Positions 1-6,059 are shown, counted from the first letter of the stretch. The stretch is 6,509 nucleotides of DNA from an uncultured Bacteroidota bacterium (GCA_903819815.1 CAIJFC010000080.1:1-6509), one strand, 5' to 3'. The notes: a model not told the origin generated them from the sequence alone. Numbers and translations are program-made.

Positions 1-57
1 AACGAAGGGTAAATTATTCTGAAAATGCTGTTTTACTTTATAAAAAAAATCAGTCAT
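1..57 (-). CDS. menF: Isochorismate synthase (MenF/EntC type), N-terminal fragment cut by window edge
   Basis: Nineteen codons are visible, from an ATG at 57-55 to the window edge. The peptide reads MTDFFYKVKQHFQNNLPFV. I recognise it as the usual N-terminus of flavobacterial isochorismate synthases (Met, then xDFF, a basic/aromatic helix, then NLPFV). The enzyme isomerises chorismate to isochorismate, the first committed step of menaquinone synthesis, in the cytoplasm. The start lies only 6 nt after the stop of the thioesterase gene, so the two are almost certainly co-transcribed. The catalytic domain is outside the window. The call rests on the short N-terminal pattern plus the thioesterase neighbour, a gene pair I know from Flavobacteriaceae. 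Confidence 0.6.
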   Translation of the reverse strand, partial: MTDFFYKVKQHFQNNLPFV

Positions 58-63
58 TATTGT

Positions 64-501
64 TTATTTACTGTTTCTTACTTTTTTCGGTAAAACCATA
101 TTTGTTAGTTTACAAATAGAGATCATTTTTCCGGCTTCGTCAGTAATTTTTATTTCCCACAAATGAATGGAACGACCTTGATGAATTATTCTTGCAGTAC
201 CCAAAACAAAGCCTTCTTTTTTGCTTTTTAAGTGATTTGCAGAAATTTCAATGCCACGAACTTCGCTTAATTCCGGGTTTATAAACATCATGGAAGCTGC
301 AGAACCAACACTTTCTGCTAAAGCAACGGTTGCTCCACCGTGTAACAATCCCATAGGTTGATGAACTCTGGGATTCACAGGCATTTTAGCAACTAGAAAT
401 CCCTCGCCAGCATCAATATATTCAATTTCCAAAGTTTCCATCAATGTGTTTTTTGAAAAGTCGTTACACATTGAAATTATTCTGTCTTTATCGAAAGTCA
501 T
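64..501 (-). CDS. Hotdog-fold acyl-CoA thioesterase (PaaI/YdiI type), probable DHNA-CoA hydrolase
   Basis: This 145-residue cytoplasmic enzyme hydrolyses an acyl- or aroyl-CoA thioester. The length is typical of a single hotdog domain. The sequence shows the signature HQPMGLLHGG followed by a helix with AES: Gln48, His54 and Glu63 fall at the positions of the active-site residues of E. coli YdiI (MenI). The central beta-strands contain a GIEISANHL segment, as in PaaI-type enzymes. The ATG at 501-499 starts a normal N-terminus. Downstream, 6 nt away, lies the putative isochorismate synthase start, so the likely substrate is 1,4-dihydroxy-2-naphthoyl-CoA of the menaquinone pathway; this is inference from the neighbour. 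A generic PaaI phenylacetyl-CoA-type role cannot be excluded from sequence alone. The family assignment is very secure. Confidence 0.92.
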   Translation of the reverse strand: MTFDKDRIISMCNDFSKNTLMETLEIEYIDAGEGFLVAKMPVNPRVHQPMGLLHGGATVALAESVGSAASMMFINPELSEVRGIEISANHLKSKKEGFVLGTARIIHQGRSIHLWEIKITDEAGKMISICKLTNMVLPKKVRNSK

Positions 502-509
502 TTTTTTGG

Positions 510-536
510 TAAAAATAACACATTATTGGTAGACAA
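510..536 (-). promoter_or_regulatory. Weak candidate promoter of the thioesterase-menF operon
   Basis: Read on the minus strand, a TTG (536-534) is followed after 16 nt by TATTTTTA (517-510). This differs from the Bacteroidota -7 element TAnnTTTG only in its last base. It would place the transcription start very close to the ATG at 501. The spacing is a little short and the region is A/T-rich, so a chance match is quite possible. Confidence 0.25.
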
Positions 537-659
537 TAAAATAATTATGATTTAGATTAGAATTGTTGAAATAGGGTTTAAACTAAATTGATTAATTTTT
601 CGTTATTAATATCCAATGAAATAATATTTTATAACTATTTTTACAAAAAATCTTAAATA

Positions 660-2213
660 ATGCGCAAACTTCTATTTTTACTTTTATCGGCAATCTTATT
701 ATCGATGACCTCTTGTAGAAAGGATTTTGCATTTGATCCAAGTAATGGTGATTTAGGTTTTTCTAAAGACACCGTTTATTTAGATACTGTTTTTACTAAT
801 ATTGGATCAAGTACTTACACTCTAAAAGTGTACAATACAAGTAGTAAAGATATACTAATTCCAAAAATTCAATTAGGAAAAGGGGCTCAGTCAAAATACC
901 GAATGACTATTGACGGTATGCAGGGTGAAAATGGAAAAATATTCAATAATGTAGAATTATTAGCCAAAGACAGCATGTATGTTTTTATTGAAACTACCGC
1001 TGGAATTGCCGATGCAAACCCCACCGATTTTTTATATACCGATCAAATTCAATTTGGGTTAGGAACCACATTGCAGAAAGTAGAATTGGTTACGCTGATT
1101 CAAGACGCCGTATTTTTATACCCTCAAAAATATGTTGATGCTACAACTGGCGCGGTAAGTTATGAATCATTGACGTTTGGTCAAGATCAAATTTATGGGT
1201 TTATTTTAGATCACAATGATCATAATGACGAGTACCGCTGGACCAATTCCAAGCCCTACGTAATTTATGGTTATGCAGGAATTCCAAATGGCGAAACACT
1301 CAATATTGATCCTGGCGCGCGAATTCATTTTCATGCCAATTCTGGAATAATTGTTGGAAATGGTGGTTCAATTAAAATTAATGGACAACAATCAACAACA
1401 GCAGCGCTTGAGAAAGAAGTTGTTTTTGAGGGCGACCGTTTAGAGCCCGGATTTTCGGATGTTCCTGGACAATGGGGATTAATTTGGATGAGTCAAGGTA
1501 GTGTAAATAATCAAATAAACCACCTAACTTTAAAAAATGCAACCGTGGGAATTTTCGTAGGAGATGTATTAAGTGCCACTAATCCTACCTTGAAAATTGA
1601 TAATACACAAATTTACAATTGTTCAAATATTGGACTGTTTTCAAGAAGTGCTAAAATTGAGGGAACTAATTTAGTTATTAATTCAGCTGGTCAAGCGAGT
1701 TTGGCTTGCACTGAAGGAGGTTCTTATTTGTTCAAACATTGCACTTTTAATAATAACTGGCAAAGTTCTAAACAAGTGGCTGTTTTATTGAGTAATTATC
1801 AAAATATAAACGATGTAATTACTCCAAAAGCTCTAAGTCAAGCGGAATTTGACAATTGTATTATCTATGGTTCCAACCAAATCGAGCTGTTATTGGACAA
1901 AAAAGACGGAGCGACTTTTAATTATAAATTTAATAATTGTTTGTTGAAATTCAATAATACAAACAACCAATTTACTTCAAATCCTTTGTATTTATTTGAT
2001 ACCGATGCTGCTCATTATTCTAACATCATTAGAAATCAAGATCCTAAATTCCAAAATGCAAATAAGAATAAGTTGAACATTAACGCTACTTCTCCTGCTT
2101 TCGCAAATGGAAACGCGGCTTATTTAGTTTTAAAAGATATATTAGGAATTACTCGAAGTTTACCGCCAGATTTAGGAGCTTATAAAAACGCCCCGTTTCC
2201 AATAGTTCCTTAA
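660..2213 (+). CDS. Lipoprotein with right-handed parallel beta-helix, probably surface-exposed
   Basis: This 517-residue lipoprotein has no known enzymatic function. Residues 1-18 form a signal peptide with a lipobox ending in MTS-Cys19. The residues after the cysteine (Arg-Lys-Asp) resemble the Lys/acidic export signal that sends flavobacterial lipoproteins to the cell surface. Residues about 33-150 form a beta-rich, Ig-like domain (LDTVFTNIGS, LKVYN, DSMYVFIE), like the DUF1573-type N-domains common in this phylum. From about residue 200 onward there are many short Asn/Gly/Ile-rich turns (IIVGNGGSIKING, LTLKNATVGIFVG, LKIDNTQIYNC) typical of a pectin-lyase-like beta-helix. The protein ends with a DLGAYK segment, often seen at the end of such helices. 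An HNDHND motif lies at 185-190. No lyase or glycosidase catalytic set is recognisable, so binding or structural roles are as likely as catalysis. It converges with the S4 gene, with a 4-nt overlap. Confidence 0.85.
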   Translation: MRKLLFLLLSAILLSMTSCRKDFAFDPSNGDLGFSKDTVYLDTVFTNIGSSTYTLKVYNTSSKDILIPKIQLGKGAQSKYRMTIDGMQGENGKIFNNVELLAKDSMYVFIETTAGIADANPTDFLYTDQIQFGLGTTLQKVELVTLIQDAVFLYPQKYVDATTGAVSYESLTFGQDQIYGFILDHNDHNDEYRWTNSKPYVIYGYAGIPNGETLNIDPGARIHFHANSGIIVGNGGSIKINGQQSTTAALEKEVVFEGDRLEPGFSDVPGQWGLIWMSQGSVNNQINHLTLKNATVGIFVGDVLSATNPTLKIDNTQIYNCSNIGLFSRSAKIEGTNLVINSAGQASLACTEGGSYLFKHCTFNNNWQSSKQVAVLLSNYQNINDVITPKALSQAEFDNCIIYGSNQIELLLDKKDGATFNYKFNNCLLKFNNTNNQFTSNPLYLFDTDAAHYSNIIRNQDPKFQNANKNKLNINATSPAFANGNAAYLVLKDILGITRSLPPDLGAYKNAPFPIVP

Positions 2214-2584
2214 TTTTCTGCTTCGTTTCCAAAATCTTCCAGGTCTCTTCTGTCTTTTTTGGTTGGACGTCCGTCGCCCGTTTTTCTGTAATGTTCTTTA
2301 GATAATTTCAATAATTCTAAGTGTTGAAATGCTTCAATTGGAGTTTCATTTTTTCTATATATATCAACTAATTTAGCGGCAACACGATTTGCAGGAATAT
2401 CCAAGACAACAATAATTTGGGTAATTTGATCTTTTCTGAAAGTAATTTTATCGGTTGGAAAGACTTCTTTGGAAGGCTTCGCGACAAGTCCATTAACGGT
2501 AATGTGATTTTTTTTACAGGCTTCTGTAACCATATTGCGGGTTTTATAATACCTCACACACCATAAAAATTTATCTACTCTCAT
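2210..2584 (-). CDS. S4-domain RNA-binding protein, Hsp15 (HslR) type
   Basis: This small basic cytoplasmic protein has 124 residues. Residues about 1-60 form an S4 RNA-binding domain: MRVDKFLWCVRYYKTR, then the helix with EACKKNHITVNG and a turn at VAKPSKEV. The C-terminal tail is charged and carries GRPTKKDRRDLEDF, a pattern I associate with Hsp15-like proteins. In E. coli, Hsp15 binds free 50S subunits that carry a nascent chain and helps recycle them after heat stress; that role is inferred here from the family. The length matches the family (about 120-135). Its stop codon overlaps the stop of the convergent beta-helix gene, so no separate terminator fits between them. It is divergent from the FKBP gene, with 79 nt between the two starts. 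Confidence 0.9.
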   Translation of the reverse strand: MRVDKFLWCVRYYKTRNMVTEACKKNHITVNGLVAKPSKEVFPTDKITFRKDQITQIIVVLDIPANRVAAKLVDIYRKNETPIEAFQHLELLKLSKEHYRKTGDGRPTKKDRRDLEDFGNEAEN

Positions 2585-2610
2585 AATTTTTTTCTAAAAT
2601 AGAAGTTAAA

Positions 2611-2644
2611 TTGAATGCAAAAATAAATCAATATTGTATCTTGC
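2611..2644 (+). promoter_or_regulatory. Candidate promoter of the FKBP lipoprotein gene
   Basis: A TTG at 2611-2613 and TATCTTGC at 2637-2644 resemble the -33/-7 pair of Bacteroidota. The -7 element is one T short of TAnnTTTG and the spacing (23 nt) is at the long end. It ends 19 nt before the ATG at 2664 and overlaps a possible TTG codon at 2634, which argues against translation starting there. Confidence 0.35.
2618..2625 (-). promoter_or_regulatory. -7 promoter element of the S4 gene
   Basis: On the minus strand the sequence reads TATTTTTG followed by C, an exact match to the Bacteroidota primary-sigma -7 consensus TAnnTTTG. It lies 33 nt upstream of the ATG at 2584, giving a leader of roughly 25 nt. 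No clear TTG -33 element is seen at the usual spacing. Confidence 0.5.
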
Positions 2645-2663
2645 GCTCTTAAATTTTGTAAAA

Positions 2664-3725
2664 ATGAATAAATATTTAAAATTATCTTTAATTTTTGTTT
2701 TTGGACTAACATTAATTGGGTTAACTATTGTTTCTTGTACTAAGAACGAAACCCCTGATTATAGTGTTGCACTTAAAGAATATCCTGTTCAATATGCTGC
2801 TGACTTAGATTCAATCGATAAATATTTGAATACCCATTATATTTCATCAGTTGATGCTGATTTCAATATTACATTTGCAAAGATCCCAGCAGGTGGAAAC
2901 CAACTTTCAATTAGATTGCAACAAACGTATCCTTTGCTATTCAAAATGGTTAAAAATGATATTCATAATGTTGATTATAAAGTTTATTATTTAAAATTAA
3001 GAGAAGGAATAAATGAAAGCACTTCTGCTGTAGACTCAGTTTATGTTTCCTATAAGGGAAGTTTATTAACTAATGTACAATTTGACTATTCCGAAACACC
3101 AATTTGGTTTCAATTGGAATCAGTGGTTGCGGGTTGGGGAGAAATTGTACCAGAATTTAAAACGGGTACTTTTGATACTGCACCAGGGCCAAATCCAAGT
3201 ACGTTTTCAAATTTTGGTGCTGGAGTAATGTTTTTACCTTCAGGATTGGCTTATTATAATCAAATGCCATCGGCACTTATTCCTTCTTATTCTCCTTTAA
3301 TATTTAGTTTCAAATTAAAAAGTCAAAAAAGTCGAGACCACGATAGGGATGGAATATTATCAAAGTACGAAGTAGCTGCTCCAACAACTCTGGTTCCAAA
3401 TCCGAAACAAAAAGATTACGATTCCGATGGTGATGGTACACCTAACTTTTATGACATAGATGATGATGGAGACCGTTTTATGACAAAGGTTGAAATTAAA
3501 AGACCTAATATTAGTGCTAATGTTACTAATGGCTACTATCCCTATAACGGAGCAGCGGTTGACAATCCGTTAACTCCAAACATTGATGAAAGACAAGGGG
3601 TGCCAAGAAAATTTACAGGACCTGTAAATACAACTAATTTACCAACACCATTGCCGGCAGATTATACAGATCCTTCAAGACTTAGAAGATATTTAGACCC
3701 AACTAATTACCCTCCATTTGAATAA
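2664..3725 (+). CDS. FKBP-type peptidyl-prolyl cis-trans isomerase lipoprotein with Ca-binding Asp-rich tail
   Basis: This 353-residue envelope lipoprotein is a predicted prolyl isomerase and folding helper outside the cytoplasm. I start it at the ATG at 2664. An in-frame TTG at 2634 would only add ten residues before a normal signal peptide and overlaps the promoter. The lipobox is IVS-Cys25. The FKBP domain spans about 105-220 and retains the usual pocket residues: Tyr130 in VYVSYKG, Phe140-Asp141, Phe149, Val154, Val155 and Trp158 (AGWGE), Tyr197 (PSGLAYY) and Phe214. There is a longer-than-usual loop between Trp158 and Tyr197. Residues 225-236 (DHDRDGILSKYE) look like an EF-hand-type loop. 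Residues 251-270 hold an Asp/Gly-rich thrombospondin-3-like calcium motif (DSDGDG, then DIDDDGD). The C-terminus is Pro-rich. It is not obviously the gliding protein GldI, which I know without this Asp-rich tail. A strong terminator follows, so it is probably monocistronic. Confidence 0.88.
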   Translation: MNKYLKLSLIFVFGLTLIGLTIVSCTKNETPDYSVALKEYPVQYAADLDSIDKYLNTHYISSVDADFNITFAKIPAGGNQLSIRLQQTYPLLFKMVKNDIHNVDYKVYYLKLREGINESTSAVDSVYVSYKGSLLTNVQFDYSETPIWFQLESVVAGWGEIVPEFKTGTFDTAPGPNPSTFSNFGAGVMFLPSGLAYYNQMPSALIPSYSPLIFSFKLKSQKSRDHDRDGILSKYEVAAPTTLVPNPKQKDYDSDGDGTPNFYDIDDDGDRFMTKVEIKRPNISANVTNGYYPYNGAAVDNPLTPNIDERQGVPRKFTGPVNTTNLPTPLPADYTDPSRLRRYLDPTNYPPFE

Positions 3726-3742
3726 GATTTATTAATATATTT

Positions 3743-3775
3743 AAAAAGCCCGTTATAATTTAACGGGCTTTTTTT
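3743..3775 (+). terminator. Rho-independent terminator of the FKBP gene
   Basis: A perfect 13-bp stem (3743-3755 with 3761-3773) has a GCCCGTTA core and a 5-nt loop TAATT. It is followed by a run of seven T (3769-3775, partly in the stem). It begins 17 nt after the FKBP stop. The A-run on the left arm would give a U-run on the other strand, so it could act in both directions. Confidence 0.92.
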
Positions 3776-3890
3776 GTTATGTATCAGATAATACTATCTT
3801 AGCCGGTATCAGTAATATTAACAATTCTGTACAATTTTATCCCTACATTAGTATTTTAAACAGTATATAAAAACCTAATTTTGAATTATC

Positions 3891-3924
3891 AAATAAAAAT
3901 TAAGAATTCTATAATTCTTAATTT
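3891..3924 (-). terminator. A/T-rich hairpin terminator of the formylglycine-enzyme transcript
   Basis: A perfect 12-bp inverted repeat (3897-3908 with 3913-3924) surrounds a 4-nt loop CTAT. On the minus strand it is followed by TTTTTATTT. It begins 21 nt beyond the stop of the small ORF at 3946, where the minus-strand transcript would be expected to end. The stem is almost all A:T with two G:C pairs at most, so it is weaker than the one at 3743. The stretch 3776-3890 between the two terminators shows no gene. Confidence 0.55.
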
Positions 3925-3945
3925 AATAATTAGATGTTAAAAAAA

Positions 3946-4092
3946 TTAATAAATTAAAATAAAATGAGCTATCGAATCTTTATTTGCAATAGCATTATAC
4001 CCTAAATTTAAAATAGCTATCGTATCACTATTTGCAAAAGCAAATTCTGCCGTTAACGCAAACAAAAAAAAACAAAATCGTTTACTACTCAT
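3946..4092 (-). CDS. Small ORF with signal peptide and internal repeat, unknown function
   Basis: This 48-codon ORF has ATG at 4092-4090 and TAA at 3948-3946. I do not recognise it. The N-terminus is a convincing signal peptide: a basic start (SSKR), a hydrophobic stretch (FCFFLFAL), and an AFA cleavage site after residue 20. A mature peptide of only about 28 residues would remain. That peptide holds two similar segments 16 residues apart, ANSDTIA (20-26) and ANKDSIA (36-42), from an imperfect DNA repeat. It starts 9 nt after the formylglycine-enzyme stop and ends 21 nt before a minus-strand terminator, so it would be the last gene of that transcript. It may be a short secreted peptide. It may equally be the truncated 5' end of a longer, lost envelope-protein gene. 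No ribosome-binding site is visible, which is usual in this phylum. Confidence 0.4.
   Translation of the reverse strand: MSSKRFCFFLFALTAEFAFANSDTIAILNLGYNAIANKDSIAHFILIY
3967..4041. repeat. Imperfect 27-nt direct repeat, 48-nt period
   Basis: The segments 3967-3993 and 4015-4041 match at 23 of 27 positions (shared core GCTATCG and ATTTGCAA). The offset is exactly 48 nt, a multiple of three, so on the minus strand both copies are read in the same frame and encode the repeated ANxDxIA peptide of the small ORF. A frame-preserving period favours a protein-level repeat over a random DNA duplication. Confidence 0.6.
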
Positions 4093-4101
4093 CTACATAT
4101 T

Positions 4102-5211
4102 TTAATTAGAAACACATCGAAAACCCAAATGTTCCATTGAAGAATCGGCAGAACTTTTCATTCTCGCCGAGACACGATAACCACTGCAATACGACTCATT
4201 GCATAAAAAAGATCCCCCTCTCATCACTCTCTTTTCTACCAAAGGCTCATCGGGATCATAACTTTTTGTAGGGCCTTTTGGATTTATAGCTAACTTAACT
4301 TTATTAAATACTTCATAGGAACTATTGTTATATTTGTCAGCACACCATTCCCAAACATTTCCTCCCATATCATACAATCCATACCCATTTGCTGCAAATG
4401 ATTTTACTGGGGCTGAGCCAATAAATCCATCACTAACTTCATTATTATAAGGGAAATTACCTTGAAAATAGTTGCAATGGAATTTACCTTCATCGACTTT
4501 TTCATTTCCCCAAGTATAAACATTTTTAGTCAATCCTCCTCTAGCTGCAAATTCCCATTCCGCTTCTGTTGGCAATCGTTTTCCTGCCCATTTGCAATAG
4601 GCGTTTGCATCATCCCAACTGATGTGAACCACGGGCAAATTGTCTTTTCCTTCAATAGTACTATCTTTTCCTTGCGTATGTTTCCAACTGGCACCATGGG
4701 ACCAATTCCACCATTGGCTGTAATCTTGCAAACTCACTTCACCACTAGTTGGCACAAAAACCAAAGAAGCTGCTTTTAAGGTTTCCGCATCGGGTTTTGG
4801 AGTATCTGCAGGCAATTGTTTTTTTAATTCGTCCCAATTAATATCTTTTTCGGCTGTAGTAACATAACCAGTGGCAGCAACGAATTTAGCAAATTGCGCA
4901 TTGGTAACTTCTGTAACATCCATGAAAAAACCATTTAATTTTACTTGGTGTTTTGGGAATTCATCTTGACGCGCTTGGTCATTGTCCCCGCCCATACTAA
5001 AGGTGCCACCCGGAATCCAAACCATGCCTTCGTGATTTTTTAGCGTCAATTTTGATTTGCTTTTTGGTTGAACCTTTTTTACTCCATAACGACTTGGGAT
5101 TTTTGCAGTACAACAAGATTTAACAGTATCTTTAATTTGAATTAAATTAACTGTTTCTTTTGCCTGAACTTCAAATCCAAAAACCATCAAAAAAAGTACT
5201 ATTTTATACAT
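4102..5211 (-). CDS. Secreted formylglycine-generating enzyme (sulfatase-modifying factor, SUMF1 family)
   Basis: The family oxidises the cysteine of the sulfatase CxPxR motif to formylglycine, using O2 and a copper ion held by two cysteines. Here 369 residues begin with a cleavable signal peptide (about 1-17, ending VQA), so it acts in the periplasm. A linker with Cys33-Cys34 followed by IPSR precedes the FGE-sulfatase domain (about 62-367): WIPGGTFSMGG, DVTEVTNAQF, SWKHTQGKDSTI, AGKRLPTEAEWEFAARGG, MGGNVWEW, and the terminal GFRC. The segment GGSFLCNESYC places Cys337 and Cys342 exactly like the two active-site cysteines of human FGE, so this is a likely active enzyme and not one of the many catalytically different SUMF1-like proteins. 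Upstream, a lyase-like gene fragment ends 1 nt before its ATG; the small secreted ORF follows 9 nt downstream. No sulfatase is inside the window, so the substrate is unknown. Family call secure; true FGE activity likely. Confidence 0.9.
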   Translation of the reverse strand: MYKIVLFLMVFGFEVQAKETVNLIQIKDTVKSCCTAKIPSRYGVKKVQPKSKSKLTLKNHEGMVWIPGGTFSMGGDNDQARQDEFPKHQVKLNGFFMDVTEVTNAQFAKFVAATGYVTTAEKDINWDELKKQLPADTPKPDAETLKAASLVFVPTSGEVSLQDYSQWWNWSHGASWKHTQGKDSTIEGKDNLPVVHISWDDANAYCKWAGKRLPTEAEWEFAARGGLTKNVYTWGNEKVDEGKFHCNYFQGNFPYNNEVSDGFIGSAPVKSFAANGYGLYDMGGNVWEWCADKYNNSSYEVFNKVKLAINPKGPTKSYDPDEPLVEKRVMRGGSFLCNESYCSGYRVSARMKSSADSSMEHLGFRCVSN

Positions 5212-5212
5212 T

Positions 5213-5545
5213 TTATTTATTTTTTATCCAACTTACACCAACGTCTTTCTTTTTTAAAATCCAATTTTGATTAAATATAGTAATTTCTGAATCAATTAAT
5301 TTAATATTATGATTGGAAAGCCGATTATTGATTTCAGCTGAAACCATTGAATCAATTTTAGTCATTACCTCATAAAATTTATTACTAAACGGAATTTGCT
5401 TTAATTTTATTAAAGAAAATCCTGGTTCTGTTGTTTTTCCATTGGTGAAAAAATTATCTTTAATTGTAAAAGTAGTATTATTATCAGTTAATTCATAGGG
5501 AGAATCATTATCTCCAATTGAATTTATGATTGTATTTCCATAATT
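5213..5545 (-). pseudogene. C-terminal fragment of a secreted enzyme, probably PL6-type (alginate lyase/chondroitinase B) polysaccharide lyase
   Basis: An open frame of about 110 codons without a proper start runs into the TAA at 5215-5213, 1 nt before the ATG of the formylglycine enzyme. It begins YGNTIINS, continues with NNTTFTIKDNFF and FSLIKLKQ, and ends with KKDVGVSW plus a short basic tail. NTIxNS-type coils, a following strand ending in an Asn-rich turn, and a DVGxSW-type C-terminus are features I recall from PL6 parallel beta-helix lyases. This is a pattern-based call without alignment; a sulfatase or another beta-helix protein is possible. Its 5' part is missing: upstream, the same DNA belongs to kdgK in another frame. 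The 1-nt spacing suggests the intact gene was translationally linked to the formylglycine enzyme. Confidence 0.5.
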
Positions 5546-6059
5546 TTGCTCTATAATTTAAATCGGTAGAAATTGTAACTCCTAGTTTGGTTGCTACTTT
5601 TACTGCCTCCAGACATGCATCAGCTGAACTTTGAGATATTGCTGGGGTAATTCCAGTCCAATGGAACCATTCAACTCCTTGAAAAATTGCTTCCCAATTG
5701 ATCATTCCTGGTTGGATTTCAGACATCGATGAGTGTGCTCTATCATAAACCACTTTACTACCTCTAGAAACGGCTCCTGTTTCAAGGAAATAAATCCCTA
5801 AACGGTCGCCTCCCCAAACAATTTTATCAACTCCAACACCTCTATTTCTCATTTCCATCATCGCGCATTCCCCAATATCATTCTTTGGCAAACGAGTGAT
5901 AAAATCAACTGGAATTCCAAAATTAGCTAATGAAACCGCTACGTTTGATTCTCCTCCTCCATATACTACATCAAAATTGTCTGCTTGTGAAAATCTTAAA
6001 AATCCTTGTGGTGCTAATCTTAACATGATCTCACCAAATGTTACTACTTTTTTTGACAT
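5508..6059 (-). pseudogene. kdgK: 2-keto-3-deoxygluconate kinase (PfkB family), 3'-truncated
   Basis: The full-length enzyme phosphorylates KDG to KDPG with ATP, feeding the Entner-Doudoroff aldolase step after breakdown of alginate, pectin or other uronates. Only 183 codons are open, against roughly 310-345 in the family. The N-half is well preserved: FGEIMLRLAP, the substrate-binding GGGESNVAVSLANFG (34-48), the lid and sugar-contact segment YFLETGAVSRGSKVVYDRAHSS, WFHWTGITPAIS, and DLNYRAKLWKY (166-176). Normal homologues continue after this point with the C-terminal half that carries the ATP site and the GAGD catalytic aspartate. Here seven unrelated residues and a stop follow. None of the three minus-strand frames below 5532 restores a PfkB C-terminus. 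The product should be inactive. It is divergent from a LacI-type gene, with a possible operator between them. Confidence 0.85.
5532..5546 (-). other. Junction between truncated kdgK and lyase-like fragment, with possible microhomology
   Basis: The minus-strand bases AAATTATGGAAATAC read as KLWKY in the kinase frame, fitting the family. One base later they read as NYGNT, fitting the start of the lyase-like coil NTIINS. Upstream only the kinase frame makes sense; downstream only the lyase frame does. The breakpoint therefore lies in or next to these 15 bases, which may have been shared by both parent genes. Confidence 0.6.

Noticed and set aside
1..63. Hairpin or terminator after the thioesterase gene
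   Set aside because: The T-run and weak pairing are codons of the next gene (MTDFFYK start), only 6 nt after the thioesterase stop.
2634..2663. TTG start giving ten extra residues to the FKBP protein
   Set aside because: The ATG at 2664 begins a normal lipoprotein signal peptide, and the TTG overlaps the -7-like promoter sequence.
3776..3890. Possible small RNA or gene between the two terminators
   Set aside because: No ORF of useful length and no promoter or structured element beyond A/T-rich sequence was seen.
4462..4779. Plus-strand ORF of 105 codons
   Set aside because: It lies wholly antisense to the conserved core of the formylglycine enzyme, has no recognisable domain, and its composition mirrors the other strand.
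5532..5546. Simple 1-nt frameshift within one gene
   Set aside because: The downstream frame does not continue the kinase family; it resembles a secreted beta-helix enzyme, so two different genes are joined.
5508..6059. Kinase ORF as a complete small sugar kinase
   Set aside because: It lacks the second half of the PfkB fold, including the GAGD catalytic region, and its last seven residues are read from the neighbouring fragment in the wrong frame.
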